Assembly: GCA_944472155.2 (NCBI GenBank)
Contig: OX235277.1
Location: 40,254,758-40,318,757 of the forward strand
DNA: 64,000 nucleotides
Direction of reading: 5' to 3'
Origin: Trichobilharzia szidati
Taxonomy: Eukaryota; Platyhelminthes; Trematoda; Strigeidida; Schistosomatidae
The notes beneath the pieces are model-generated. The model did no database searches, was not told where the DNA came from, and saw only the letters and a list, made by a program, of their open reading frames with translations. The position numbers and the translations under genes were made by a program. Shown one piece after another: positions 23,150-35,010 of the stretch. Position 1 is the first letter of the stretch, and each line of letters opens with the position of its first letter.

Positions 23150-24235
23150 AATATATGTCTAAGTAAGAGGAACATTAGTGAAAAGGGACGTAACATTCAT
23201 GAATATCATTTTCTTACCGGATACATTAACATCACTTATTGAATCGACGAATTCAAGTGAATCTGAAACACTATGCTGGGAGAGATTATTTCTGAAAGGT
23301 AGTAGGATGTCTGCTAGCCATTTGGCAGTAGCATAATATGGGGAATTTGTCATATCCAAGATTGAACGTAGTTGTATGTTCTCTTTGTGCACCAGGGAAT
23401 CACGGAACTGAGGGTCGTATTTACTCAGATAATTCACAGCTGATAATTAATCGATTCGTTCTTCATCTTCTTCAGCATTTGTGTTTTCTTTCCTTCAGTT
23501 TGTTCCGTTTAGTCTTTCCGGCTTTTTTTTCTTTTGAAAATTTGTTTTCATCTGACATGACGCATAACATTTTTTATCGATGTAGTTTTGACGATTCATC
23601 AGGACGATGCCAGTACCTTTATCAGGGTGGGTAAGAAACAAGTCCTTGTGTCCTTAAAATCTCACGTAGTTACTTTCTGTGCTTAGCTGAAATCAGTCGT
23701 TTGACATTTGGTTTTGTATTGATATAATGATGACAGCTATTCAATACTGTAGACTTGAATTGTTTATATGATTTGTCAAACATTGGGGAAGGTCATTTGT
23801 CTAGTGGATCAGTGCTTCAAACTGGGCTTTTATGTCCAAGTCACTCCAAATTTGTCAAAATATCACACACAGAATTGCAGTTGGATAAGAGTTAGTGAAA
23901 TACTAGAGTAGTTGAAAATGTATTTCTCTGGTTTGGCAGGAAAATGCGAATAAATGTCAGCAGCTTTGAGAGTATTTGCGAGTTTCAGGTTTACACATCT
24001 TCACAACGTCTTCTTAAAACTGAATCAATGTTGTCCATAAAATTCCTCTGCTCATCTTCTGTCAATTCGAATAGAGTATGTTTTTGTTCATAGTGAAATG
24101 TTTCTTTCTTGGATATGACGAAATCGCCCATATCACACCACTGCCAAATGGCTCGCAGACATCCAAATACCAACCAGAAATAATCTCTCCCAGTATAGTC
24201 TTCCAGATTTATTTGAATTCGTCGATTCGATTATT
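23150..24235 (-). pseudogene. Penelope-like reverse transcriptase, N-terminal half
   Basis: On the minus strand from 24173 the translation has ELTEDEQRNFMDNIDSVLRR, the pre-polymerase region of PLE proteins. Further down comes HKENIQLRSILDMTNSPYYA, KWLADILLPFRNNLSQHSVS and, at the left end, FMNVTSLFTNVPL, the palm motif A region of PLE polymerases (catalytic aspartate position reads N). Frameshifts lie between the two readable parts. The rest of the polymerase is missing or lies in other fragments. Confidence 0.7.
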
Positions 24236-25267
24236 ATTATGATTATTTCCTTTAATTCCTAGAGAAACATATAGCCTCAGCCGTGCGTCCCCATTGCGTT
24301 CGGTTCTCTGCTAGAGTTTTCACCAGGCTCCAATTCTGCCCACAAGCCTTCATCTCCTCTTCACATGACCTCCTCCAAGTCACCCTCGCACTGACGACCA
24401 AATCACTGCTTCCCCTTCGGATTCCCCTCGAGCAATGGCTTGTCTAGTGATGTCACTTGATGGTTTGTTTCCTCAGAGTATGCCCAATCCATCTCCATTT
24501 CTACCTTCTTATTTCTTGCACAATCGGTTCCTGGTTGGTTTGCTCCCAAAGATCCCTGTTGCTGATCTTTTCTGGCCGGCCATCTGATCTTGAGTGGATT
24601 GAGCGAAGACGACTTCTAAATGAAGGTCTGTAGTTTGTTTGAGATGCTCTTTATGACGCGCTGGCGAAGTCTCTTATCCGTATATTGAGTAGCACTGACT
24701 TCACATTGGAGTTGCAAATCCGGATCTTATTTTTGACGCTGAATGCTGTTGACCTCCATACAGACTTGAGAGTAGTGAAAGCTTATCTTTCTTTCTCGAT
24801 CCTTGCTTTGATATCCTCGTCAGTTACATCCACCTGTAGTTGAAACGATGCTTCCAAGGTAGGTAGGTGAAGGAGGTTGTTTCTTTCAGGTTCCTTCCAT
24901 TTATGCTGATCGTTGTCTATTGTTGTTGTTGCTGTTGGTGGTGTTGGCCAGGAATCTTCATCACCTAACTCTGTTTTCTCTATGTTCACCTGAAGGGAGT
25001 TCTATATTTAATGCTTCTTCTGCCAACTTGTTGCTTTTCACTTGCATACCTTCCAGTTTGTGAAAAATCAGACATATATCATCAGCGAAGTCCAGATCCT
25101 CCAAGTTTTTTGTGCGAGTCCATTTTATGCCTGTTTCCTCATTGCCCGCTGTTTGTCGCATTATCCAGTCTACCGTCCACAATCAGGAAAATCATTGGCG
25201 ATAGTAGGCAGCCAGCCTTGTCTTACTCCCGTCTTCACTTCGAAGGATTCCGTAAGTTTCCCGTTGT
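24236..25267 (-). pseudogene. LINE polymerase C-terminal fragment (WIGHTLR family), runs into gap
   Basis: On the minus strand, from the gap edge leftward: TGIKWTRTKNLEDLDFADDI (polymerase motif C, FADD), then MQVKSNKLAEEAL, a segment around 24550-24780 with the IRIFN / IRWPD region, and the W-x-WIGHTLR and WNP region around 24300-24500. Stops and frameshifts break it. The left end 'ttatttcctttaattcctag' recurs at 48900, giving the family's 3' terminus. Confidence 0.65.
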
Positions 25268-25766
25268 NNNNNNNNNNNNNNNNNNNNNNNNNNNNNNNNN
25301 NNNNNNNNNNNNNNNNNNNNNNNNNNNNNNNNNNNNNNNNNNNNNNNNNNNNNNNNNNNNNNNNNNNNNNNNNNNNNNNNNNNNNNNNNNNNNNNNNNNN
25401 NNNNNNNNNNNNNNNNNNNNNNNNNNNNNNNNNNNNNNNNNNNNNNNNNNNNNNNNNNNNNNNNNNNNNNNNNNNNNNNNNNNNNNNNNNNNNNNNNNNN
25501 NNNNNNNNNNNNNNNNNNNNNNNNNNNNNNNNNNNNNNNNNNNNNNNNNNNNNNNNNNNNNNNNNNNNNNNNNNNNNNNNNNNNNNNNNNNNNNNNNNNN
25601 NNNNNNNNNNNNNNNNNNNNNNNNNNNNNNNNNNNNNNNNNNNNNNNNNNNNNNNNNNNNNNNNNNNNNNNNNNNNNNNNNNNNNNNNNNNNNNNNNNNN
25701 NNNNNNNNNNNNNNNNNNNNNNNNNNNNNNNNNNNNNNNNNNNNNNNNNNNNNNNNNNNNNNNNNN
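25268..25766. other. Assembly gap (N run)
   Basis: About 499 undetermined bases. The two ORFs that span it are artefacts. Confidence 0.99.
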
Positions 25767-25999
25767 GCTAGTTTATTCTAAGTACTTCATCTTCCAATTG
25801 AGGAACCACCACCGATTGTATAGAAAATAAGAGTGGTAGTTTGTCAGCATTCAACGTTTTTTGAACTGATTTTCTTAACTTCTTCGTATTTCTTTCGCTA
25901 GGTATATCGCCCTTGAATAGCAGTCATATGTATAAAGGCTTCTTGTTAACGGATAGTGAGTGCATAGTCCTTTTCAAATTTCTCAGTCATATGTTTCCT

Positions 26000-26400
26000 G
26001 ATGAATCTGTTTGGAAAGCTATTTTCCATCAATCAAGATGTCATATACAATCCTTAGTTCATCTTCAATTATCTCTTCTGAGCATATAGCTCTAACCGTG
26101 TTGTGGCTGAGGGTCCTTACTAAGTTTCTTTTGTACTGGAGAGTAACAAAGCTATGAAAAGGTGTATATTGTCTTGTCCATGTGCTTTTCCTATGCAAAT
26201 TTCTCCTTATACTACCATCTAGCATTCTTGTGATGAGGACATCTAGGAAGTGTGTGTAGCTCACTGTTAACTGAAACATCATTCACACTCAAATTGGCTT
26301 GCTCATTAACGAGAAGTACTGGAAAATGCTGATTTGTACTTTGGTATTGTACTCCCTTTAAAGAAAATTATGAAGTTTCTTCAGTAAAAGAAAAGACATA
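26000..26400 (-). pseudogene. Penelope-like reverse transcriptase, C-terminal part
   Basis: The minus-strand frame reads FLDVLITRMLDGSIRRNLHR, KSTWTRQYTPFHSFVTLQYK, RNLVRTLSHNTVRAIC. This is the highly characteristic PLE stretch downstream of the catalytic YxDD (F-L-D-V, HRK-x-TW, F-H-S-F, YKR-x-LVR). Motifs A to D are not in this piece, and upstream sequence to 26400 is decayed. Confidence 0.8.
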
Positions 26401-27069
26401 ACGCAGTCTGCATCGTATGATTCAGTGTACTTTCCCTGCTAACGATGTCTAATTCACAGGTGGGACATATCTACTCTCTATCCCTTTTTGTTTGGTTGGG
26501 TCCTTATCAAACTCAAAGGAAGCTGTATAACGTCTTATATCTCTAAACATAAAAAATTTCACGTTTTGTTCACCTCTATCCGTTGCCAGTTAGGTTCTTT
26601 TCAATACTGTTATCTTCTCAAGATTCCTTATCTGCCTTTCCCAGATTATCATTGCTTTTCCTCGGGATGGATTATTCATGTACCAGGTCTTGAGCCAATC
26701 TTAGGTTGCCGATGCTGAAATAGGTGGAATGATACTCGAACCTTGGACCCACCTGATGAAAACTATTGATTACTTAAGCCAATATTTCATATCAAGGAAA
26801 TTCATAAATAATCTTTTGAAAATTCACGGTTTCTTATCCTAACTTAATTTAGCCTAACTTCTGTTCCAGAATCAATGACTGATCCGACACTATTCAATGC
26901 CCAGATTATTTATTTGAAATTTGACGGAAAATCTACATACACAACGTTACTCCTTGTCAAAATGATTAGTATTCCAGAGTAGATTTCATCACCAAACGAT
27001 ATCAGCGACAGAGATCCGAGGAGCACTGGACAGCTGTTTCGTTATGCCCACAATTCCACCAGGTGTCGA

Positions 27070-29105
27070 ACCTGGGACAGACAGGTTTTGAGGCGAAGCT
27101 TTTCGTCGAATCCCAGACAACTATTTAGACTGATCAGGGAAACAGGTGGTAAAAGGCAAACGATAAGTGAAACAATCTCTGAGAAAAGTGGCACCATGAT
27201 TATCTCCCAGGGTAGACGACTAGGACGTTGGAAAGAACACTTTGAGGAGCATTTTAATTGGCCTACAACCACATTCAACTTGCGGAACATCCAACACCAC
27301 CCCGAATGGGATATAGACACAGGTCCACCGTCCCTAACTAAGGTTACTAAGGCTATCACTAGTCTGAAACGAGGCAAAGCAGCAGGACCTAATGGAATGA
27401 CCCCAGAAGTATTTAAGTACGAAGGAGACAGACAGTTTCCTGTCTGCGTTAGCTAAGGTACTAGGCAGCGTTAGAAAATCAGAGGAAGTCCTGTAGGATT
27501 TGTGTAAGTCATTGATTATCCCCATATACAAGAAGGGAGACAAGCCTTCCTGTGATAATCACAGGGGGACTAGCTTGACTAATATATTATCTAAAGTTCT
27601 AGGCTCAATAATCATGCGTAGACTAAGTGGTGCTCGGAAGGCACAAACACGAGAAAACCAGGCAGGCTTTAGACCAGGAAGAGGGTGTGTTGATCATATC
27701 TTCACCCTTCGACAGATTCTAGAACATAGGCATTCCTACTGGCGTCCGACAATCACTATATTTCTTGACCTAAAGGCGGGATTCGATTCTGTCGACCGAG
27801 AGGTACTCTGTTGATGCTTGACTATAAAGGGAATGCCAAGAAAATACATTGCACTGATCAAGGCACTCTACTCGAACTCATGTACCCAGGTGAGAGCTTA
27901 TAGCGAGTTGTCGTCTGAAGTGGTGACAAATACTGCTATCCGTCAGGGATTCCCGCTATCCCCATTTCTATTCAATTTCATCATAGACGTACTAATGGAC
28001 TTAACCTTAACTCACTTCAGAGACTCAGGGATTGACTTGTTGCCAAGCAATAATCTCGTCAACTTAGAATATGCAGATGATATAGTCCTAGGTGAGGACT
28101 CGGACAAAATGCAGAGTCTTCGGAACGCCTTGAGATGCAACCTGTGAATGTTTGGCATGCGATTCGTTCCCGCCAAATGTAAGATGATGTCACAGGACTG
28201 GACTGGAATACATTGACTCCTAGCTTAGAAATAGGCAGTGAAGTGGTAGAGCGTGTTGACCACTTCACTTATTTGGGAAGTTGCACCAGCCAACGCCGAC
28301 GAGTCGATCGTATATGCCAGTTTACGCCGTCTCTGGGGTAGACGTGGTATCTGGCTGGCTATCGACCAAAGGGCGTGTGTAGTGCTCAGCAGTCTGTTCC
28401 GTCCTCCTCTATGGCTGTGAGACATGGCCATTGAGAGTAAAGGACATGAAAAGGCTAGCTATCTTTAATCATATGTGCCTGCGTTCTATCTCCCGTGTGA
28501 AGTAGTATAATAGCGTGGGTATTATTGAGTTAGTTAGGCGTCGACTGATAGGTAAGGAGAGGAAATCAATAAACGAGGCTGTGGAGCTACATCGACTGAG
28601 ATGGTTAGGACATGTGTTACGTATGTCTAGTCATCGCCTTCCTCGACGACAGGCAATGTTAGCTGACATAGGGTCAGGTTGGAAAAGAGCTAGCTAGTGG
28701 TGGTCAAACCAAAACATGTCTTCATCAGTCAATGACATCTACAACAGTTAGTTTAAGTCACGTAGAAAGATGTAGACTTCCTGGTTGGGGTCCTCAGGAT
28801 GGTAAACACCAATGGCTGGAGACAACTGGTGATGATATGGCTCAAAGTCGTTCTCACTGGCACAGATGCATCCACTTTCTGTGACTTATAATACCCAACT
28901 ATATTGGTCTTCGATATTAATATTCTTTTTGCTTCATATCTCTGTTTACTGTCTCTATTTTGCATTTCTTTTTACTTTCTTCTCTTGCCTTGTGTGCTGA
29001 GTGAAGTGTCGCGACTTGAACTGCTGCACATCAGTGCAAAGTTCTACGTTGAAACCAGACAGACCACTGAAGAGGACGGCGGAGAATAGAAGAAAGTGGA
29101 GATGT
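27070..29105 (+). mobile_element. RTE-type LINE, nearly complete polymerase but broken
   Basis: The longest RTE copy in the window. It includes linker, palm, thumb and C-terminal regions and the family 3' end (agttctacgttgaaaccaga, about 29040), followed by a short ATA repeat. The apurinic endonuclease is missing, so the copy is 5'-truncated. An RTE element primes reverse transcription at a nicked genomic target. Confidence 0.8.
27088..28697 (+). pseudogene. RTE-type reverse transcriptase, frameshifted
   Basis: Readable blocks in order: linker WKEHFEEHFNWP; RGKAAGPNGMTPEVFKYEGD; LIIPIYKKGDKPSCDNHRGT; ENQAGFRPGRGCVDHIFTLR; motif A region TIFLDLKAGFDSVDR; AIRQGFPLSPFLFNFIIDVL; motif C NLVNLEYADDIVL (catalytic YADD); then a badly broken thumb; and LHRLRWLGHVLRMSSHRLPR near the end. 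Breaks lie at about 27440, 27812, 28146 and throughout 28150-28500. The catalytic aspartates are retained, but no continuous protein is possible. Confidence 0.85.
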
Positions 29106-29229
29106 GTTGTTGAAGCCAAGGAAATAATAATAATAAGTTAGACCAATGTCAGAAGGACAACTACTCAGCACAGATTGAAAAAAAGTCAATTTTTATTCTT
29201 TAAATAGGATATACAAATTCTACTATATA

Positions 29230-29546
29230 TATTGCACATTATTTATTGTTTCTTTTCTGTAAAGGTATAATAAATAAAAAATTATAAAGAAATTCGACTT
29301 TAGAAAAAAAACCAAAACTCAAATAAAATCAAGTGGTGATAGTAGTACAAGGCGAGAGAGAGAGAGAAAGAGACAACACAACACAACACCAATAGATGGG
29401 CGAATATACTCTATAAATGCATATATGTATATAATGTATATGGTGCCATGATGATATTTATGATATTGTGTGTGTTTGTATATTATGTATAAGGCTTAAC
29501 AGATAAAACCTAAGGTTAAAAAAAGAATACAGAGTGTGTGTATAAA
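29230..29546 (-). other. Probable 3' untranslated region of the minus-strand host gene
   Basis: Downstream of the stop of the terminal exon, the minus strand is AT-rich with microsatellites (GA and ACAAC repeats on the plus strand at 29353-29390). Candidate polyadenylation signal AATAAA is at about 29244-29249, with further AT-rich options nearby. Transcript evidence would be needed to choose. Confidence 0.4.
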
Positions 29547-29927
29547 TTACAATAATTCCTCTATCACAAGGTCATTATCATCATTATTATCATTATTATG
29601 ATGATAACGATGATGACGGTGAGTAGTATGTTCATCACCACGGTGTGCGTTGATCTCGTCTACCGGTTGACTACCACTACTACTATTGATTGGATAATAA
29701 TTGATCGATTCATCTAGATAACAAATAATATTCGGTGTTTGTAGGCCAGTGTGATAACGTGACTGTTGAACTTCATCTAAATCTAAGTATTCTCGTGTAG
29801 TGTCATCATCATTAGTAGTGGTAGTAGTATTAATACCAGCAGCAGCAGCAGGAGTTGTGGTGGTATCAGCAGTGGGAGGAACAGGAGTCACTGTAATAGC
29901 ATTGTTGTATATATTCTCATCAATGAA
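29547..29927 (-). CDS. Host gene, terminal coding exon (product not recognised)
   Basis: Read on the minus strand, a polypyrimidine tract and CAG (29930-29928) precede an open frame starting FIDENIYNN and ending DLVIEELL-TAA. It is 127 codons including stop, entered in phase 0. The protein is low-complexity: TTTT and AAAA runs, an NDDD cluster, then an HRHHRYHHNNDNNDDND tract before an acidic end. One ordered-looking stretch reads REYLDLDEVQQSRYHTGLQT. The open frame extends upstream of the acceptor, but that part (including an ATG at 29994) is intronic. Phase fits the upstream exon at 45839-45993. I recognise no domain; the composition suggests a disordered tail, possibly of a regulatory protein, but that is inference. 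Confidence 0.6.
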   Translation of the reverse strand, partial: FIDENIYNNAITVTPVPPTADTTTTPAAAAGINTTTTTNDDDTTREYLDLDEVQQSRYHTGLQTPNIICYLDESINYYPINSSSGSQPVDEINAHRGDEHTTHRHHRYHHNNDNNDDNDLVIEELL

Positions 29928-30225
29928 CTGAAAAGAAAAAAAACATTTGGAAGGATAATTAATCATGGTGATTCGAATAAAGCGACAGGAACACATTGGT
30001 ATAAGTATAAAACGTGGGCACCTTTGGTGGTAGAGTATAACTCCAGTAGGGATAAAATTTGTATTTTATGCAGTAATATTTACTAATTATTACCACGTTT
30101 CGAGCACAATTTATTACTTCCACTCATCGTCATCATATCAAGGCATTACTCACTCACACACAACTTTCTTGCTTACATGAGTAAAAATTGATGATTAGAC
30201 ATTTGAATAAAATCAATCAATATAA

Positions 30226-31757
30226 GATAAATAATAATAATAATAATTTGCTTTATTCCAGAAACATTACTAGTGGTACAGTGTGGAATTTTCAGCACAT
30301 ATCTACAATATTTGCATCTAATTTTATCAAACATTTAAAGGGAGTATTTCAAAAAAAGTAAATATCAAGACACCAACAGCAAAAAAACAACTACAAAAAA
30401 CACAAAATAATTTTTAAAAATGCGAAAAAATACAAGAAATAGAAAGGAAAATAAACAGCATATAATAATATCTCAGTATTGGGTAGTGGAAGCTATGATG
30501 TGATTATACATGGCGACAGTAAAGTTATAGTCATACAAGAAGTTATGAAATGATATTTAAGAATGTTTATCGCCAAGATGATCAGTTAATTTGGTTGAAA
30601 CAACACTAAACGGTCATAAAATAACATTTCAGGGTTATTGTTCTGTTTTTTATTGTCAGGTTTATTGCAGTTTTTGTAGTGGTAGTGTGAGTAATCCTGC
30701 ATAATACAAAATTCAAAGGTGGTGACAATGGCGTTCACAACCAAGATTGTGAGTTAATGGTGCCGAACAAAAAAGAACAACAACCACAAAAACTAATAAT
30801 TAAATGATGGGGAATGACAGGACAATTTTGCAGTACTCATAGTGCTAATATAGTCGGAACCAGTAGAGACACAAAAGAAGGAATACAGTAAATTACAAAA
30901 GTAAGCCAATGTTAATAATTTAGGTATCTAAGTATGTTTAAGAAGGAGTTCACTATAGAATACAAAATAAGAGAGAAATAAAAGAGGTTAAAATTATGTT
31001 ATTAATAACAAAGTAAGTCATAGGTTTTAAGCCTAACATTGTCTCTGTCACTTAGAACACGGGCCAAGTATGGTATTGTTGAGTTCCTGTACTTGGTTGT
31101 ACGAGCATGGATTATTTTATACTGATTTCTGGTTCTACCTGATGAGATACAAGGAGAGAGTTGGGAATAGAGGGGGTGTTGGGGGTCGGAGAGTATGGTT
31201 TTAGACCATTTTTCGCATGTATTCAGATGCCTATCAACTAAAGTAGTGACGAGCTGACTGAGTTTTACACCACTATTCCCACTAACTACCTTCAACATCC
31301 TTCTCAGGATGGTATAGTCCTTTTTCAGTAGCCCAGGAGAGACTAACGGGGAGCAGTAAAGTAGAATAGGTAAGATACAAGAGTTGACAAATTGTGAAAG
31401 TAGAGGTTGGATAATTCCAGATTGTCTAAGTTTCTTAATGTAGTAGGTTAGACAGAACACTTTCTCAGAAATCGTTAGGATATGAGATGTCCAAGTAAGG
31501 TCGGAAAACAGAACTTGACCGAGGTATTTTGCATTAGACTTAGTTTCAGTTTTAGTCCCCTCAAAGCAACAGGCTTCATGAGTACTTACTAGTGTTTGTA
31601 GATCTCGTTTATGCCTAAGGGAGAAGTCAATAGTCTGGCATTTTGAAGGATTCAGCATGAGACCATTTAGTTTAGACCACTGACTGATATCCGACAGGAA
31701 GCTATTTAATTTGAAACAGTCTGACTGAGACTTAATGGGAAACGATACAGACACGTA
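30226..31757 (-). mobile_element. CR1/Jockey-like LINE, second copy, 5'-truncated
   Basis: Same family as 284-2425, inverted. Its 3' end shows the same tail with an expanded ATT repeat (30226-30245, plus strand 'aataataataataat'). The element is truncated just before the polymerase YADD region at about 31752. It lies in the longest intron of the host gene, in the same orientation as that gene. Confidence 0.85.
31002..31757 (-). pseudogene. LINE reverse transcriptase C-terminal fragment
   Basis: The frame starts with VSFPIKSQSDCFKLNSFLSD, immediately after where the catalytic YADD would be. It continues open for about 250 codons to TAA at 31002, matching the 287-1696 protein with few changes (for example FEGTKTETK in place of IEGTKIETK). 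The apparent ORF upstream (to 31931) belongs to other sequence. Without palm motifs it cannot polymerise. Confidence 0.85.
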
Positions 31758-31960
31758 CATTCGGAAATAATATTGCAACGACAGAAGACAAGGGTCAGTC
31801 AACAGATCATTTATTGAGAAAATCAAGAGAGACATATATGTCCAAAACAAGTTCACTTTTAACGGTTTGAAAAAATTTGGACGTTGGGTATGTGCGATAT
31901 CCATTATAATAAAGGTTTTTGTATTTCCCATTGAATGAAAAACAAAACCATATTGTTTTT

Positions 31961-32007
31961 ACTGACGTTTCGCTATTTAATGCTGCTGCTAATAGCTTTA
32001 TCAAAGT
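31961..32007 (-). ncRNA. Candidate PLE-type hammerhead motif, left terminal repeat
   Basis: On the minus strand: 'actttgataaagctatt', then a loop, 'aatagcgaaacgtcagt'. Stem II GCTATT/AATAGC is perfect, GAAACGTC is the standard 3' core with a two-base-pair helix III, and flanking ACT/AGT can pair as helix I. The 5' core reads TTGATAA instead of CTGATGA, so activity is doubtful. Hammerheads in PLE terminal repeats are published; this match is mine by eye. Confidence 0.5.
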
Positions 32008-32390
32008 ATTATTAAACCGGAATTTACAAAATCTCAGCATATATATAACAAAGAGTTAAGAGGTGAGAAAATAGACAAGTTAGGTAAAGTTGAAAGGACA
32101 TATTGAAAGTTAAAATAACAATGAAATCACTAAACCAAATAACAAGGGTAATAGTACATCTGTTATGATATCAAAATAAAGTTTACTAACTTGATCATCG
32201 TTTGTACTAGATGGCTGGAGGCAATTGGCAGGAAGCCTTGGACCTAGGTTTCGTGCTAGGTGGCACTCATCAGCAAGGCGTATCTGCAACCTTGATCATC
32301 GTTTGTCAGTCTGGGGGCATTTTTTGTTGCTGTCAAGTTGGTCAATTGGTAAAGATAACAGAACCAAGTGTTGATTGTTGGATTTGATAA

Positions 32391-32750
32391 GTGTGTATAA
32401 AATTGCGAAACATACCAAGCATTTTATTTTGTGATGCGATATACACTACACAACCATCTCGAGAAATCAAAATCAGAAAAAATGAACACTGTAGAGCATC
32501 TGTTCGACCACCCAGGAATCCGGTTGAACTAGAAAAACTTGAAAAATCATCAGCCATAGGTGGTCTACACGCTATAGAATCAGGCCACAAAATTGATTTT
32601 GACAATATTGAAATAATCCAGAAAAACTTCAGAAATCACAAACAATGTCTGATAACAGAAGCACTTCATATCAAGTGGAATTCAACTTGCCTGAATACGA
32701 ATGATGGACTAAAACATCCCCTCCCCTCCACCATGAAGTGACAAAATCAA
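32391..32750 (+). pseudogene. Penelope-like protein C-terminus
   Basis: The open frame contains KNEHCRASVRPPRNPVELEK, then SSAIGGLHAIESGHKIDFDN, IEIIQKNFRNHKQCLITEAL. This corresponds to the end of a PLE GIY-YIG endonuclease protein: R-x-x-EH, the A-I-x-x-H-x-x-x-x-GH helix, and a final basic region. The YIG catalytic half is not recognisable upstream. A related decayed copy lies on the minus strand at 62690-63140. Confidence 0.6.
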
Positions 32751-33212
32751 CACGAGTATGATACGCAAGTTCACTATGTAAACACACACTGCCTTTATAA
32801 TTTTACACACTGATCAAATCCAACAATCTACACTTGGTTTTGTTATCTTTACCAATTGACCAACTTGACAACGAAAAATGACCCCAGACTGACAAACGAT
32901 GATCAAGTTAGTAAACTTTGTTTCGATATCATAACAGATGTACTATTACTTCATATGAACTGTGATCAAGATTTGACCGGATAGTTGCAAAATAATTGAG
33001 CGCTGAGTTGGAATTAATCATTTCAATTTCGCTGAGATTTTACAAATATAATTTTATAGATGTACTATTACCTTTGTTATTTGGTTTAGTGATCTTCATT
33101 GTTATTTTGGCTTTCAATATGTCCTTTCAACTTTACCTAACTTGTCTATTTTCTCACCTCTTAACTCTTTGTTATATATATGCTGAGATTTTGTAAATTC
33201 CGGTTTAATAAT

Positions 33213-33259
33213 ACTTTGATAAAGCTATTAGCAGCAGCATTAAATAGCGAAACGTCAGT
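33213..33259 (+). ncRNA. Candidate PLE-type hammerhead motif, right terminal repeat
   Basis: Same motif as 31961-32007 in the opposite orientation, with stem II GCTATT/AATAGC and GAAACGTC. Base-for-base agreement of the two copies supports recent origin from one template. Core TTGATAA is a departure from CTGATGA. Confidence 0.5.
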
Positions 33260-33320
33260 AAAAACAACAATATCGTTTTGTTTTTCATTCATTGGGAAAT
33301 ACAAAAACCTTTATTATAAT

Positions 33321-33618
33321 AAATCAAGAGATATTTCTAGATTTTTATGTACATTATTATTAGCGTTATTGTTATCAGAGAAGCAAAGCCTTCTGATTGG
33401 TTGTTTTCTTGCTGAAGGTTACTCCGTACTGCTTGTGACCATTTCTTAGTAAGTTAACTCATATATATCTGTGAATCGTATTCGCACACGTTAAGTATGC
33501 TGTGATTGGTTGGTCAGTTCCTCAAGGTTAAGCTTTGTTATTGTGTTTTTTCTAATGACCCCGATTTGGGACGTAAACTGTTGTCTATAATTTCGGCTTG
33601 CAGACAGCTCTCACCACA
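33321..33618 (-). mobile_element. LTR fragment of an LTR retrotransposon
   Basis: On the minus strand it begins TGTGGTGAGAGCTGTCTGC and tracks the solo LTRs at 37515 and 42291 up to 'aatatctcttgattt'. There it stops against a PLE terminal repeat, missing the last 50 or so bases. It is more diverged than the other two. Confidence 0.7.
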
Positions 33619-34087
33619 ATATTAGTGTTATCAATCAAATACAATAAGATAGGAAATGAATACTGATCAGATAAAACATTAGGCTTAGAATGAAGGCGAG
33701 TACTGCCTAGCATTCTGTAAACTTTGATATTAGTTGCTTCATTGCGAAACTAGATGTCTGAGACATAGGACATTTTTCAAGAAGTATACGACGGTGAAAT
33801 TGCATAGCATGTATGTCATAAAACAATTCGAAAAAAATATCAAAGCTCAGAAGTTACCGAATGATTATCTCCCTGATTCTGTTCTTCTAGTCTCCTTTGG
33901 TGTAATCATATCATTTTGGGCGAATTGTTCGGAAAGAAAACTAACTCAACTGCACACAAACACACATCGTAATTAGCCACACTTATACAGTGAAAGCCGA
34001 TGGAACCACTCGACTGTCCAAAATCAATAGATCAGTTGGTTTCGAGACAGTAATCAGTTCACTGAAAGTGGATATAATTGATGTGAG

Positions 34088-34225
34088 ATTGTTGGAGGCA
34101 AGCGACAGTAAGCCCTGAACATTGATTTCATGTTTTTTTTGTCGCTTGTCAGCAAGGCGTATCAGCGATGTCGAAGGAAATAATGTTCCCTCTGAGATTT
34201 GAGATTTGTGTCACTGACATAGAAA
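34088..34225 (-). repeat. Third-family tRNA-derived SINE, 3' part
   Basis: The family tail (ttgttggaggcaagcgacag on the plus strand) and 'cagcaaggcgtatcagcgat' are recognisable. The tRNA-like head is decayed. Confidence 0.5.
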
Positions 34226-34239
34226 GAGTGGAGTATAAT

Positions 34240-35010
34240 TCCAATATAGATAAAAAATTTATTTTGTTAAAGTCTCACAGTGTTATACAGTAATGTTTAC
34301 TGATAACGTTTCTAGAACAATTTATTGCTCATAATCATATCAAGTTATTCACACAACTTTCCAACATAAGAATTTAGCTGAGGTTAGAATGATTGACTCC
34401 ACCCATGAAGATAAGTAATTTAGAAAAATACTCAGCAATAGCATTGCATGCATTAACATACAACCACACAATAGGTGTGGGTGGGACAGAGTCAAACTTC
34501 CAAAGACTAATATAGGTAGGTGGATAGAGAGGTTGATTACTGAATCCTGCCTAGTTCATCGAGTCTACACCCAATACATGAGCAACAGAAATGACTCAAC
34601 GCAAATACCAGAGATACGTTTGGAAGATATTATTACCACGGGTCAAATCAGAGGAGGATAATAAATAATGTTAAAGTGTATTCAATTCAATTCACAGTAT
34701 AACATTCTAACAAGTTATTTCTTTATTTAACTGTGAAAACATCTTATCTCCCATCTAATTGTAATTGATTAATAACACTCATATTATTATTTCTGAATGT
34801 ACTTTCTCATCTTATATTGATTTCATTCAAGTGTCTAATCATCAAATTTTACTCATATATATAAATGAAGCAAAAAAGTTGTGTGAGTAAGTGCCTTGAT
34901 ATGAGATTATGAGCAGTAGTATTAAACTGTGCTCGAAATGTGGTTATCATCAGTAAATATTATTGTATAGCACTACACTGTGTGATTTTTATCAAAATAC
35001 AAATTTTATC
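34240..35010. mobile_element. Foldback Penelope-like element
   Basis: Left arm 34240-34370 is an inverted copy of the right end 34870-35005; both carry 'atcaagttattcacacaact'-type and 'cagtaatgtttactgat'-type sequence. Internal plus-strand sequence (34380-34670) translates in pieces to ALHALTYNHTIG-like and TESCLVHRVYTQYMSNRNDS-like PLE endonuclease remnants, followed by the long terminal repeat. Sister copies are at 43905-45150 and 51320-52085. Confidence 0.65.

Larger units (their letters stand above)
31905..33320 (+). mobile_element. Penelope-like element between inverted terminal repeats
   Basis: The left repeat (about 31905-32190, minus) and right repeat (about 33045-33320, plus) are inverted copies. 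Both carry 'aaatagcgaaacgtcagtaa' and 'ctgagattttgtaaattccg'. Between them is a plus-strand PLE gene end. A third-family SINE tail interrupts at 32205-32300. The element lies in the large host intron. Its right border is cut by an LTR relic starting at 33321. Confidence 0.8.

Noticed and set aside
25011..25830. ORFs of about 256-262 codons
   Set aside because: Mostly undetermined bases; artefact of the gap. The same applies to those at 60530-61270 and 60626-61171.
29353..29390. GA-rich and ACAAC repeats considered as a short tandem repeat array or CRISPR-like repeat
   Set aside because: Simple microsatellites in a eukaryotic 3' UTR; no spacers and no cas genes.
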